This document shows positions 29,354-36,763 of a stretch of DNA of 36,763 bases, in pieces. A program made the translations under genes and the position numbers. Below the pieces are notes generated by a model. That model was not told where the DNA came from. It saw only the letters and a program-made list of their open reading frames with translations, and ran no database searches. Numbering within the stretch: the stretch's first letter is position 1; the number at the start of each line of letters is the position of its first letter. The DNA comes from Alphaproteobacteria bacterium (GTDB lineage Bacteria > Pseudomonadota > Alphaproteobacteria > Micavibrionales > Micavibrionaceae). The stretch spans positions 1-36,763 of the forward strand of contig SKGD01000042.1 in assembly GCA_007117665.1 (NCBI GenBank), read 5' to 3'.

Positions 29354-30299
29354 TAGCGGAATTAATCTCCGGCATGGCGCGCTCGACGGCTTTTTCGCCT
29401 TCTTCGATCATTTCTTCGGCTTTTTCAAACTCCAAAAAGCCGATATGGCCGATCGCCGGCTTGATGTGGACATCAGGCGGATCGCCGGCCAGACGTGATC
29501 GCGTCAGACGATCCTGCATGATATTCAGTGCCGACACCATAACGCCGAACAGGCTGGGGTTGCTGCTTTCGCGCCGGAACAGCCGCTGGGTCAGAGTATT
29601 GCGCACCTTGCGCTGGTCTTCGGCCGGGACGTCATGTTCGTTAAAGACGTCAAACCCGGCAACGGTCTGATAGCTGTGCCCCGGCTTGGTTGCCTTGCCG
29701 ATCATGTCGGCATTCAAATCAACGGCGATTGTCATCCGCGACCCCATCGCAAGGCATGCGGAAACCGGAACCGGATTGACTAAAGCCCCGTCAACCAAAA
29801 GGCGATGATTAATTTCCACCGGCGGAAAAACACCGGGCAGGGCAAAAGACGCCCGCATCGCATCCATGAAGTTTCCTTTCCTGAGCCAGACCTCATGCCC
29901 GGTCGCAAGATCCGATGCGATGGCGATATAGGGATGTGGCAGATCTTCGATCAGCAGGTCAGAAAAATGCTCTTCCATCAGGCTGTTGAGGCGGCTTCCA
30001 CCGATCAGCCCGGCGCTGCGGACGCGAAAATCAAGATAGGAAAAAATTTTACGGCGGTTCAGTGATAATGCCCATTCTTCAAATTCATCCAGTTTTCCGG
30101 CCAGATAACACCCGCCAACCAGCGCCCCGATAGAGGTGCCGGACACGATTGTCGGGGTGATGCCGTGGCGGGCGAGCGCTCTCATCACGCCGATATGGGC
30201 AAAGCCTCGCGCCATACCGCTTCCCAAAGCGATTGCAATCGGTGGCGACAAATGTGGCTTATGTGCGGATGATGATTTTTGCTTCTTTGTCTTTGGCAT
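29301..30299 (-). CDS. patatin-like phospholipase, RssA-like
   Basis: IAIALGSGMARGFAHIGVMRAL, VSGTSIGALVGGCYLAGKL, LVDGALVNPVPVSACLAMG. Confidence 0.92.
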   Translation of the reverse strand: MPKTKKQKSSSAHKPHLSPPIAIALGSGMARGFAHIGVMRALARHGITPTIVSGTSIGALVGGCYLAGKLDEFEEWALSLNRRKIFSYLDFRVRSAGLIGGSRLNSLMEEHFSDLLIEDLPHPYIAIASDLATGHEVWLRKGNFMDAMRASFALPGVFPPVEINHRLLVDGALVNPVPVSACLAMGSRMTIAVDLNADMIGKATKPGHSYQTVAGFDVFNEHDVPAEDQRKVRNTLTQRLFRRESSNPSLFGVMVSALNIMQDRLTRSRLAGDPPDVHIKPAIGHIGFLEFEKAEEMIEEGEKAVERAMPEINSAINILLPRAMREEMEDRE

Positions 30300-30515
30300 G
30301 TATGGTCATACTCCTTATAGAGGCAGAGTTCGTCACTTTTGAAGCGCTTGACGCTCTGCAAAGAGAGCTTTGCAAGAGAAGTCGAGGGATTGAAAGAATT
30401 CTGCCGCAGCAATAACTATGCTTTCGATTATTTTCATTGTATCTTTGCCGTTCGCATCCAACAAAACATTATGAGATCAATAGATCCTGATCCTTTAAGA
30501 TAATATCATAAAATC

Positions 30516-32318
30516 ATGAGTATTCAGACTGCAAATCTAACGAAGACGCTTGATTCATCGACCTGGCAGATGGTCAAACGGCTTGTGCGCGCTTATCTTC
30601 GGCCTTATCTCAGCCGTTTGTGGCTGGCGGTGTTTTTTATGCTGGTGGCGGCTGCGATGACGGCAGTGTTTGCATGGTTGATGGAGCCGGTGTTCGACAA
30701 GGTTCTGGTCGGGGGCGCTGAAAACCTGATCGTGCCTATGGGGCTGGCGGTGTTTGCGTGTTTCTTGCTGCGCGGTCTTGCGACTTACGCGCATAAGCTG
30801 ATCATGAACCAGATCGGTCAGCATATTGTCGGGGATATACAGCGTGATTTATGTGCCCGGCTTTTGATACTGGATATGGCTTTTTTCGTGCAAAACCCCA
30901 GCGGACAGCTTGTATCGCGCATCGTCAGCGATGTCACGGCTGTGCGCGGCGCGGTTTCAGACGTGCTGATGGGGGTCGGGCGCAATCTGATTACGCTGAT
31001 TTTCCTGATCGGGCTGATGTTTTATCAGGACTGGAAACTGGCGGTGATTGCCTTTATGGCTTTTCCGGCGGCGGCTGTCTTTGTCACATGGATCGGGCGC
31101 AGACTAAGAAAGATCAGTAAAAACGTACAGGCGGAAACAGCATCTTTGCTGGCTCTGCTGGTGCAGATTTTTCAGGGTGTCCGGCAGGTCAAGGCGTATG
31201 GCACGGAAGCATTTGAAAATCGCCGCGCATCAGACGCTATCGAGCGCGTCAGAAACCTGAATATAAAATCCATAAAGACAGCAACCTTATCCGCACCTTT
31301 TAATGAAACGCTGCTGGGGTTGGCGGTTGCCAGCCTGATTATCTATGGCGGCTTTCAGGTCAGCGCAGGCACGTTGAGCGTAGGGGTTTTGTCCTCTTTT
31401 ATAGCGGCCTTCGCGCTTGCTTATGAGCCAATGAAGCATCTGGCGAAGCTGAATAATACCTTGCAGATCGGTCTGGGCGCGGCGGAGCGTATTTTTGAAG
31501 TGATGGATCTTGAGCAAAATATTAAAAATAGCGACAAAGCTGTTGTTTTAAAGTCAGAAAATCCATCCATTATTTTTGATGGTGTGACTTTTTTCTATCA
31601 CCCTGATGAAGAACCGGCCTTGCAAAATATTTCATTTGTCGCCCCGGCCGGAATGGTGACGGCGCTGGTCGGCGCATCGGGCAGCGGCAAAACAACGATC
31701 ATGAACATGGTGCCGCGCCTTTATGATGCAACGAACGGGTCGGTTCATGTCGGTAGCCATGATGTGCGCGATGTAACGATTGAAAGCCTGCGCGCTCATA
31801 TTGCGCTGGTGTCTCAGGATGTCACGATTTTTGACGATACAATTCGCGCTAATATTGCTTATGGCATGGCACATATTGATGACGATGCGATTATAAATGC
31901 CGCGCGGACGGCGGCGGCGGATGATTTTATCAGGGACTTGCCGGACGGGTATGATACGCGGGTCGGGGAGCATGGCGTCAGGCTTTCGGGCGGCCAGAAG
32001 CAACGCATCGCCATTGCGCGCGCCGTGTTGCGCGATGCGCCGATTTTATTACTGGATGAGGCAACCTCCGCACTGGATAACGAATCCGAAAAAATTATCC
32101 AGCACTCTCTGGAAGCGCTGCAAAAAGGCCGGACGGTTCTGGTGATTGCTCATCGGCTTTCGACTGTACAAAAAGCTGACCAGATTATCGTCCTTGCCGG
32201 CGGGAAAATCGTTGAAACCGGCCAACATAAAGAGTTGATCGCCATGGATGGCGTTTATGCCCGCATGTATCGTGCCGGGATGGATGCAGGCAACAGTGAT
32301 GACATGGGGAAGGCATGA
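30516..32318 (+). CDS. msbA: ABC transporter, MsbA-like lipid/multidrug exporter (fused TMD-NBD)
   Basis: TMD followed by Walker A GASGSGKTTIMN, signature VRLSGGQKQRIAIARAVLRDAPILLLDEATSALD. Confidence 0.9.
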   Translation: MSIQTANLTKTLDSSTWQMVKRLVRAYLRPYLSRLWLAVFFMLVAAAMTAVFAWLMEPVFDKVLVGGAENLIVPMGLAVFACFLLRGLATYAHKLIMNQIGQHIVGDIQRDLCARLLILDMAFFVQNPSGQLVSRIVSDVTAVRGAVSDVLMGVGRNLITLIFLIGLMFYQDWKLAVIAFMAFPAAAVFVTWIGRRLRKISKNVQAETASLLALLVQIFQGVRQVKAYGTEAFENRRASDAIERVRNLNIKSIKTATLSAPFNETLLGLAVASLIIYGGFQVSAGTLSVGVLSSFIAAFALAYEPMKHLAKLNNTLQIGLGAAERIFEVMDLEQNIKNSDKAVVLKSENPSIIFDGVTFFYHPDEEPALQNISFVAPAGMVTALVGASGSGKTTIMNMVPRLYDATNGSVHVGSHDVRDVTIESLRAHIALVSQDVTIFDDTIRANIAYGMAHIDDDAIINAARTAAADDFIRDLPDGYDTRVGEHGVRLSGGQKQRIAIARAVLRDAPILLLDEATSALDNESEKIIQHSLEALQKGRTVLVIAHRLSTVQKADQIIVLAGGKIVETGQHKELIAMDGVYARMYRAGMDAGNSDDMGKA

Positions 32319-33148
32319 AAAACAAAAGGAAGAGCAGGGGGTTTTTGGTGGATTTTCTGATCGGTTTGGCGCTGATTTATCTCGGTGTCATGGTTTTTCT
32401 GTTTATAATCCAGCGCAGCCTTATGTATTTTCCCGAACAAACCCGCCCCGACCGCAACCTGTTTAACGCTCAAGATATGGAGATTATCAGCGTCCGGACG
32501 GAAGATGGTCTGGATCTGGAGGGATGGTACAAAGCGCCTGCGGATCCTGAGAAGCCTGTGATTGTAATGTTTCACGGCAATGCCATCCATATCGGCGCGC
32601 GGGCTTATAAAGCGCGCCTGTATATGAATGAAGGATATGGTTTTTTGTTGGCCGGTTATCGTGGTTATGGCGGGAATCCCGGAAAGCCGTTCGAAAAAGG
32701 ATTCTATAAAGATGCCCGTGCTTATTTGTCATGGGTAACCGAAACACAGGGATTCCAACAAGAAGACATCATATTGTACGGTGAATCTCTGGGCACCGGC
32801 ATTGTTATCGAGATGGCGTCAGGCGAATTCAGGGATGTCAGGGGGCTTATTCTGGAATCGCCTTATACCAGCTTTCTGGATCTGGCCAGACGAATCTATT
32901 TCTATCTTCCGGTCAGGCTGTTATTGCGAGACCGTTTTGACAATCTGTCGAAAATTTCCGATGTCAAAGCGCCACTTGTCTTTCTTCACGGGCAAAGAGA
33001 CATGGTTGTTCCTTATGAACAGGGGCGCGCGCTTTATGATGCCGCCAACCAGCCAAAGACCTTTATCACCATTAATGCAGCCGGGCATAACGACCTGTAT
33101 AATAGTGGCCGCATTAGCGAGGTTTTGAAAGCTCTCGAAAAAATCTGA
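32315..33148 (+). CDS. membrane-anchored alpha/beta hydrolase (BEM46/ABHD-like)
   Basis: N-terminal TM; MFHGNAIHIGAR, ILYGESLGTGIVIEMA nucleophile elbow, HGQRDMVVPYEQG, AGHNDLY; ATGA overlap with ABC gene. Confidence 0.88.
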   Translation: MKNKRKSRGFLVDFLIGLALIYLGVMVFLFIIQRSLMYFPEQTRPDRNLFNAQDMEIISVRTEDGLDLEGWYKAPADPEKPVIVMFHGNAIHIGARAYKARLYMNEGYGFLLAGYRGYGGNPGKPFEKGFYKDARAYLSWVTETQGFQQEDIILYGESLGTGIVIEMASGEFRDVRGLILESPYTSFLDLARRIYFYLPVRLLLRDRFDNLSKISDVKAPLVFLHGQRDMVVPYEQGRALYDAANQPKTFITINAAGHNDLYNSGRISEVLKALEKI

Positions 33149-33218
33149 ATTTTTTTGTTGCATTGCGATGCAAGCAGGCGCATAGATTTCCTGCTTATTG
33201 GTAAGAAGGAGTTTTTTC

Positions 33219-33722
33219 ATGCCTTGCAAATACGCAATGATCACCAATGTTATTTCTCTCAAGCCCGATATGGAGGCTGGTGAAGCCCTTGATGTGCTGC
33301 ACGATAACAAGATCCGGTGCGCGCCGGTTCTGGATCAGGACGGCAATCTTTTGGGTATGTTCAGTCTGGAAAATGTCCTGAAACATTTGCTGCCTGTCTC
33401 GGCGCGTATGGAAGATGGGTTGCGGCGGCTGGACTTTGTGGTTGGTGCAGCGCCGGGCATCGCAAAGCGCCTCAGAAAGCTGAGCTTGCTCAGGCTGGAA
33501 GATATCATGGATACGAAAATTGTCGTTCTGCACCCCGACACCCAGACATGGGAAGGAATCCGGCTTTTGGTGCGCTATGGCAGTCCGCTGCCGGTCGTTG
33601 AGGAAGGCAGCCGGAAATTATGCGGCCTGATGACCGAGCAATCAGCGCTCAACGAAATGAGCAAATCCCCGGAAGAGCTGGAAGCACGTGAGATTGAAGA
33701 CATAAAAAAAGGCGCTTCATAA
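33219..33722 (+). CDS. two-CBS-domain protein
   Basis: VISLKPDMEAGEALDVLHDNKIRCAPVLDQDGNLLGMFSLENVLKHLL ... VVLHPDTQTWEGIRLLVRYGSPLPVVEEGSRKLCGLMTEQ; ATG 33219 with aagaaggag SD. Confidence 0.85.
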   Translation: MPCKYAMITNVISLKPDMEAGEALDVLHDNKIRCAPVLDQDGNLLGMFSLENVLKHLLPVSARMEDGLRRLDFVVGAAPGIAKRLRKLSLLRLEDIMDTKIVVLHPDTQTWEGIRLLVRYGSPLPVVEEGSRKLCGLMTEQSALNEMSKSPEELEAREIEDIKKGAS

Positions 33723-33729
33723 GCCTTTT
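33707..33729 (+). terminator. weak terminator-like hairpin at the end of the CBS gene
   Basis: aaaaggc-gcttcataa-gcctttt across the stop codon; short T tract. Confidence 0.4.
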
Positions 33730-33804
33730 CAGCAAACATTTCAAAAAACAAGCGATCATACGCACATTCTCCAAAGATAAAGAAGGTCAATAGAGGTTAT
33801 TATC

Positions 33805-35157
33805 ATGCACCATAGCGGCACAGGCGATTTTACGTCTCAGGTCTTTTTTGGTTGGGATCCGCTGATCACAGCCACTGTGATTTTGGTTATCTCCTATGTT
33901 TTCATCGTCAGCGAAAAGATAAACCGCGCTATTGTCGCGTTGCTGGGGGCGTCGCTCCTTGTTTTGCTGGGGGTTTTGAATCAGGAATTAATGGTGCAGG
34001 GGATCGATTTCAATACGATCTTCCTGCTGACCGGCATGATGGTGATTGTGGCGATCACCAAAGATACCGGGGTTTTCCAGTTTGTGGCGATCATGTCAGC
34101 CAAGCTTGTGCGCGCCAATCCGCGGCTGCTTTTGATCAGCCTGGCGGTGATTACAGCCTTCTTTTCGGCGCTTTTGGACAATGTGACGACGGTTTTGCTG
34201 GTTGTTCCGATCACACTTCTTTTGACAGAGCAGCTTAAGTTAAAAGCATATCCTTTTCTTTTTACACAGATTTTTGCATCTAATATTGGCGGCATGGCGA
34301 CGCTGGTTGGCGATCCGCCTAATATCCTGATCGGTTCGGCGATCGGATTCAGCTTTATGGATTTCGTTTATAATGTCGGGTTGGCGTCGTTGATCATATT
34401 TGTGATTACAACCGTGATTTTTGACTTTATATGGGGGCGCAAGCTGCAAACCTCGCTGCGGGCGCGAGCGCATTTGATGCGTTACAATCCTTATGAAGCG
34501 ATTGAAGACCTTGAATTGCTGGTTAAAAGTCTGGCTGTGATCGGCTTTGTGCTGTTCGGTTTTGTCTGGGGACATGGCCAAGGATGGGAGCCGGGGACAG
34601 TCGCGATGGCCGGCGCGGCGCTGTTATTATTGTTGAAATGCTATCGCTTTAGCCCTGAAGAGCAATCTCACAAGGTTCATGCGGCCTTTCAGGAAGTCGA
34701 ATGGGAAACGATCTTCTTCTTTATCGGCTTGTTTGTGATTGTTTACGGGGTCGAGCATACAGGGCTGCTGGAAATTCTGGCGCAGAAAATGCTCGATTTC
34801 ACCGGAGACGACCTGTTTCTGGCGGGGATGTTTATCCTGTGGTCGGCGGCGATTATTTCGGCAATCATTGATAATATCCCCTTTGTCGCCACGATGATCC
34901 CGCTGGTGCAGGCAACGGCGCCGGCCTTTGGCGGCGATGATATGATCGAACCGCTCTGGTGGTGTTTGTCTCTGGGGGCTTGTCTGGGGGGGAATGGGTC
35001 GCTGATTGGTGCCAGTGCTAACCTGATGGTTGCGAGCTTTGCCCAACGTGCCGGACAGCGTATGGTGTTTCTTGAATTTATGAAACTTGCCTTTCCGCTA
35101 ATGATTTTCACAACAATTATTGCTACGATCTACGCATGGCTGATGTTCTTCAGATAA
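33805..35157 (+). CDS. ArsB/NhaD/SLC13-type (ion transporter superfamily) permease
   Basis: Polytopic; FNTIFLLTGMMVIVAITKDTGVFQFVAI, SALLDNVTTVLLVVPITLLL, ASNIGGMATLVGDPPNILIGSAIG, second-half SAIIDNIPFVATMIPL...CLGGNGSLIGASANLMV. Confidence 0.9.
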   Translation: MHHSGTGDFTSQVFFGWDPLITATVILVISYVFIVSEKINRAIVALLGASLLVLLGVLNQELMVQGIDFNTIFLLTGMMVIVAITKDTGVFQFVAIMSAKLVRANPRLLLISLAVITAFFSALLDNVTTVLLVVPITLLLTEQLKLKAYPFLFTQIFASNIGGMATLVGDPPNILIGSAIGFSFMDFVYNVGLASLIIFVITTVIFDFIWGRKLQTSLRARAHLMRYNPYEAIEDLELLVKSLAVIGFVLFGFVWGHGQGWEPGTVAMAGAALLLLLKCYRFSPEEQSHKVHAAFQEVEWETIFFFIGLFVIVYGVEHTGLLEILAQKMLDFTGDDLFLAGMFILWSAAIISAIIDNIPFVATMIPLVQATAPAFGGDDMIEPLWWCLSLGACLGGNGSLIGASANLMVASFAQRAGQRMVFLEFMKLAFPLMIFTTIIATIYAWLMFFR

Positions 35158-35672
35158 AGCTGCTCTCGGCACGGTTCCTTTTACTGTGCTGTGCGGCGCT
35201 TATTCTGCTTTCCTCCGGGTGCAGGGCGGATGATGATGACAACGGCGCGCCGGATGCCGGGCTAAACCCTGTGCGCCAGACAGCGCCTTTGCATATCCGC
35301 TCGGCGGATGGTGACCGGACGCATCGGTTTGACGTTGAGATCGCCCGGACACCCGCGCATCTCCAAATGGGGCTGATGTATCGCCGCGAGATGCCCGATA
35401 ATCACGGCATGCTTTTTGTGTTCGCAGACAATGCCGAGCGCCGCTTTTGGATGAAAAACACCTTTATTCCGCTGGATATGGTATTTATCCGTGAAGACGG
35501 CATTATCCATCATATTCACGCCAATGCAATTCCACATGATTTGACAGGCGTGCCATCCAACGGGCCGGTGCGGGCGGTGCTCGAAATTAACGGTGGCATG
35601 GCGGAAAAGCTCTCCATTCGTGCGGGTGATAAAGTTTTTCACGATTTTTTTGGCAATTCGCTTGCCGAATAG
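35136..35672 (+). CDS. DUF192 family lipoprotein
   Basis: Lipobox LILLSSGC; RTPAHLQMGLMYRREMPDNHGMLFVFADNAERRFWMKNTFIPLDMVFIREDGIIHHIH. Confidence 0.92.
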   Translation: MADVLQIKLLSARFLLLCCAALILLSSGCRADDDDNGAPDAGLNPVRQTAPLHIRSADGDRTHRFDVEIARTPAHLQMGLMYRREMPDNHGMLFVFADNAERRFWMKNTFIPLDMVFIREDGIIHHIHANAIPHDLTGVPSNGPVRAVLEINGGMAEKLSIRAGDKVFHDFFGNSLAE

Positions 35673-35705
35673 CCGATATTTGTATAAGACAAAACAACAC
35701 CGGAA

Positions 35706-35782
35706 CGGGGTGTAGCGCAGCCTGGTAGCGCGCCTGCTTTGGGAGCAGGATGTCGGGAGTTCGAATCTCTCCACCCCGACCA
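35706..35782 (+). tRNA. tRNA-Pro(TGG)
   Basis: cggggtg...caccccg acceptor stem, anticodon arm cctgc-tttggga-gcagg, ggttcgaatc-type T arm, CCA encoded; 77 nt. Confidence 0.96.
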
Positions 35783-35865
35783 TCTCTTTTTTTCAGGAAA
35801 AAATCAGGTATAATCAGGTCAGGCAGGCCAGCCAGCCGGGACAGTCTTTATCAAAAGGTGATGTT

Positions 35866-36162
35866 ATGAAGGTTTATATATCACAGCCATCCAAAAGCGC
35901 GATGCAATCGGGGCGCCGCAAAAAACAGGCATGGATCATGGAATATGAGTCCCCCAGCGCCCGCCGGCCGGATCCGCTGATGGGTTGGACATCATCCGCC
36001 GATACGCTGAATCAGGTGCGCCTGACCTTTGATACGCTGGATGCGGCGCTGGAGTTCGCCGGCACAAAAGGCTGGGAGGCTGTCTTGCTGCCCGCTCATC
36101 AACGTAAAATCACGCCGCGAAACTATACGGATAATTTTCGCTACGTACCGCCACAGGAATAA
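35866..36162 (+). CDS. NADH dehydrogenase complex I accessory subunit (NDUFS4/ETC_C1 family)
   Basis: VYISQPSKSAMQSGRRKKQAWIMEYE...DPLMGWTSSADTLNQVRLTFDTLDAALEFAGTKGWEA...NYTDNFRY. Confidence 0.93.
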   Translation: MKVYISQPSKSAMQSGRRKKQAWIMEYESPSARRPDPLMGWTSSADTLNQVRLTFDTLDAALEFAGTKGWEAVLLPAHQRKITPRNYTDNFRYVPPQE

Positions 36163-36211
36163 GCGCTTGATTCAGGCCGTGCTTTTGAATAAAACAGGCG
36201 GATATTCTCGT

Positions 36212-36288
36212 GCGCCCTTAGCTCAACCGGATAGAGCAACTGCCTTCTAAGCAGTAGGTTGGAGGTTCGAGTCCTCCAGGGCGCGCCA
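36212..36288 (+). tRNA. tRNA-Arg(TCT)
   Basis: gcgccct...agggcgc acceptor stem, anticodon arm actgc-cttctaa-gcagt, CCA encoded; 77 nt. Confidence 0.96.
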
Positions 36289-36646
36289 TCTCACTTTTGG
36301 GGGTTGATAAACCTGCTAAAGCCTTGAATGGGAAGGCTAAATCGGGTGTTCGAAGTCCCTTTTTGCGGCAGTAGGGCAGAGGCTGCGAAAAAGCGAGTCT
36401 CAGCACGGTCTTTCGGCCCAGTAAGCCTGCCTTTTTCCATATTTTACAAGGGCTTGCCAAAAAATTGAGGGCGTGTTCGAACGACTCCTCAAAGGTGTGC
36501 CTCGGCTTGCCGGTTTCCGCTAGTTTTTCTTGCGCCAACGCCTTTTCGCGCTCCAGCTTCGCAACTTTCTTCTCATACGCCCTGACCACACTCGTATTGC
36601 CTGTCTCGACGATGCGGTCGAGAAGCTGATCAATTTGCTTATCTAG
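36218..36646 (-). pseudogene. C-terminal remnant of a DNA-invertase-like serine site-specific recombinase running antisense into tRNA-Arg
   Basis: In-frame LDKQIDQLLDRIVETGNTSVVRAYEKKVAKLEREKALAQEKLAETGKPRHTFEESFEHALNFLASPCKIWKKAGLLGRKTVLRLAFSQPLPYCRKKGLRTPDLAFPFKAL; N-terminal catalytic domain absent, 5' side replaced by the IS end. Confidence 0.8.
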
Positions 36647-36658
36647 GCTCAGGACTCA

Positions 36659-36763
36659 TTAATTGAGATAAAATATGCAGACGGCAGCGATGCAGATGGC
36701 TGAGAAGAAAGTGTGGGCGCAGCGATCATAGCGCATAGCAATGCGCCTCCAATCCTTGATCCG
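36659..36763 (-). mobile_element. C-terminal end of an IS5-like transposase, cut by the window edge
   Basis: Minus-strand translation RIKDWRRIAMRYDRCAHTFFSAICIAAVCIFYLN* matches the C-terminus of IS5-family transposases (KDWRRIAxRYDRCAHTFFSAICIAA). Confidence 0.85.

Noticed and set aside
29301-30299. Patatin with non-canonical oxyanion loop GSGMARG instead of GGGxRG
   Set aside because: RssA-type patatins normally carry GSGxARGxxHIGV, so this is ordinary for the subfamily.
30357-30374. tgcaaag-agag-ctttgca inverted repeat between patatin and msbA
   Set aside because: Only 7 bp in an AT-rich divergent region; likely within chance expectation without conservation data.
35262-35783. 173-aa minus-strand ORF starting MVGVERFELPTSCSQSRRATRLRYTPF
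   Set aside because: This N-terminus is the well-known spurious translation of an antisense tRNA (here tRNA-Pro), and the rest is antisense to DUF192.

Overview
The window reads as a chromosomal segment of an alphaproteobacterium. It carries most of the conserved translation/RNA-metabolism supercluster on the minus strand: miaB, phoH (two copies), ybeY, corC, lnt, an XRE regulator, metK, trmB, rimP, nusA, infB, rbfA, truB, rpsO, pnp. A more variable right half, mostly plus strand, follows: D-2-hydroxyacid dehydrogenase, small secreted Cys protein, Na+/alanine symporter, a 1297-aa membrane-anchored coiled-coil protein, HAD hydrolase, a decayed ftsH fragment, patatin (minus strand), MsbA-like exporter, alpha/beta hydrolase, CBS protein, ion permease, DUF192 lipoprotein, tRNA-Pro, an NDUFS4-like complex I subunit and tRNA-Arg. 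Both window ends fall inside IS5-like transposase genes. The right end also holds a serine-recombinase remnant running antisense into tRNA-Arg, which looks like a degraded integration site. The best candidates for follow-up are the TipN/GPR-like coiled-coil protein, the decayed ftsH copy, a perfect 13-bp inverted repeat in front of the XRE regulator, a terminator-like hairpin in the rimP-nusA-infB leader, the tandem divergent PhoH paralogs, and opposite-strand genes (gpmA, an ankyrin-like orphan) interrupting the supercluster. I saw no CRISPR array, rRNA, or convincing new defence system. All homology calls are from memory of protein families and were not checked by search.
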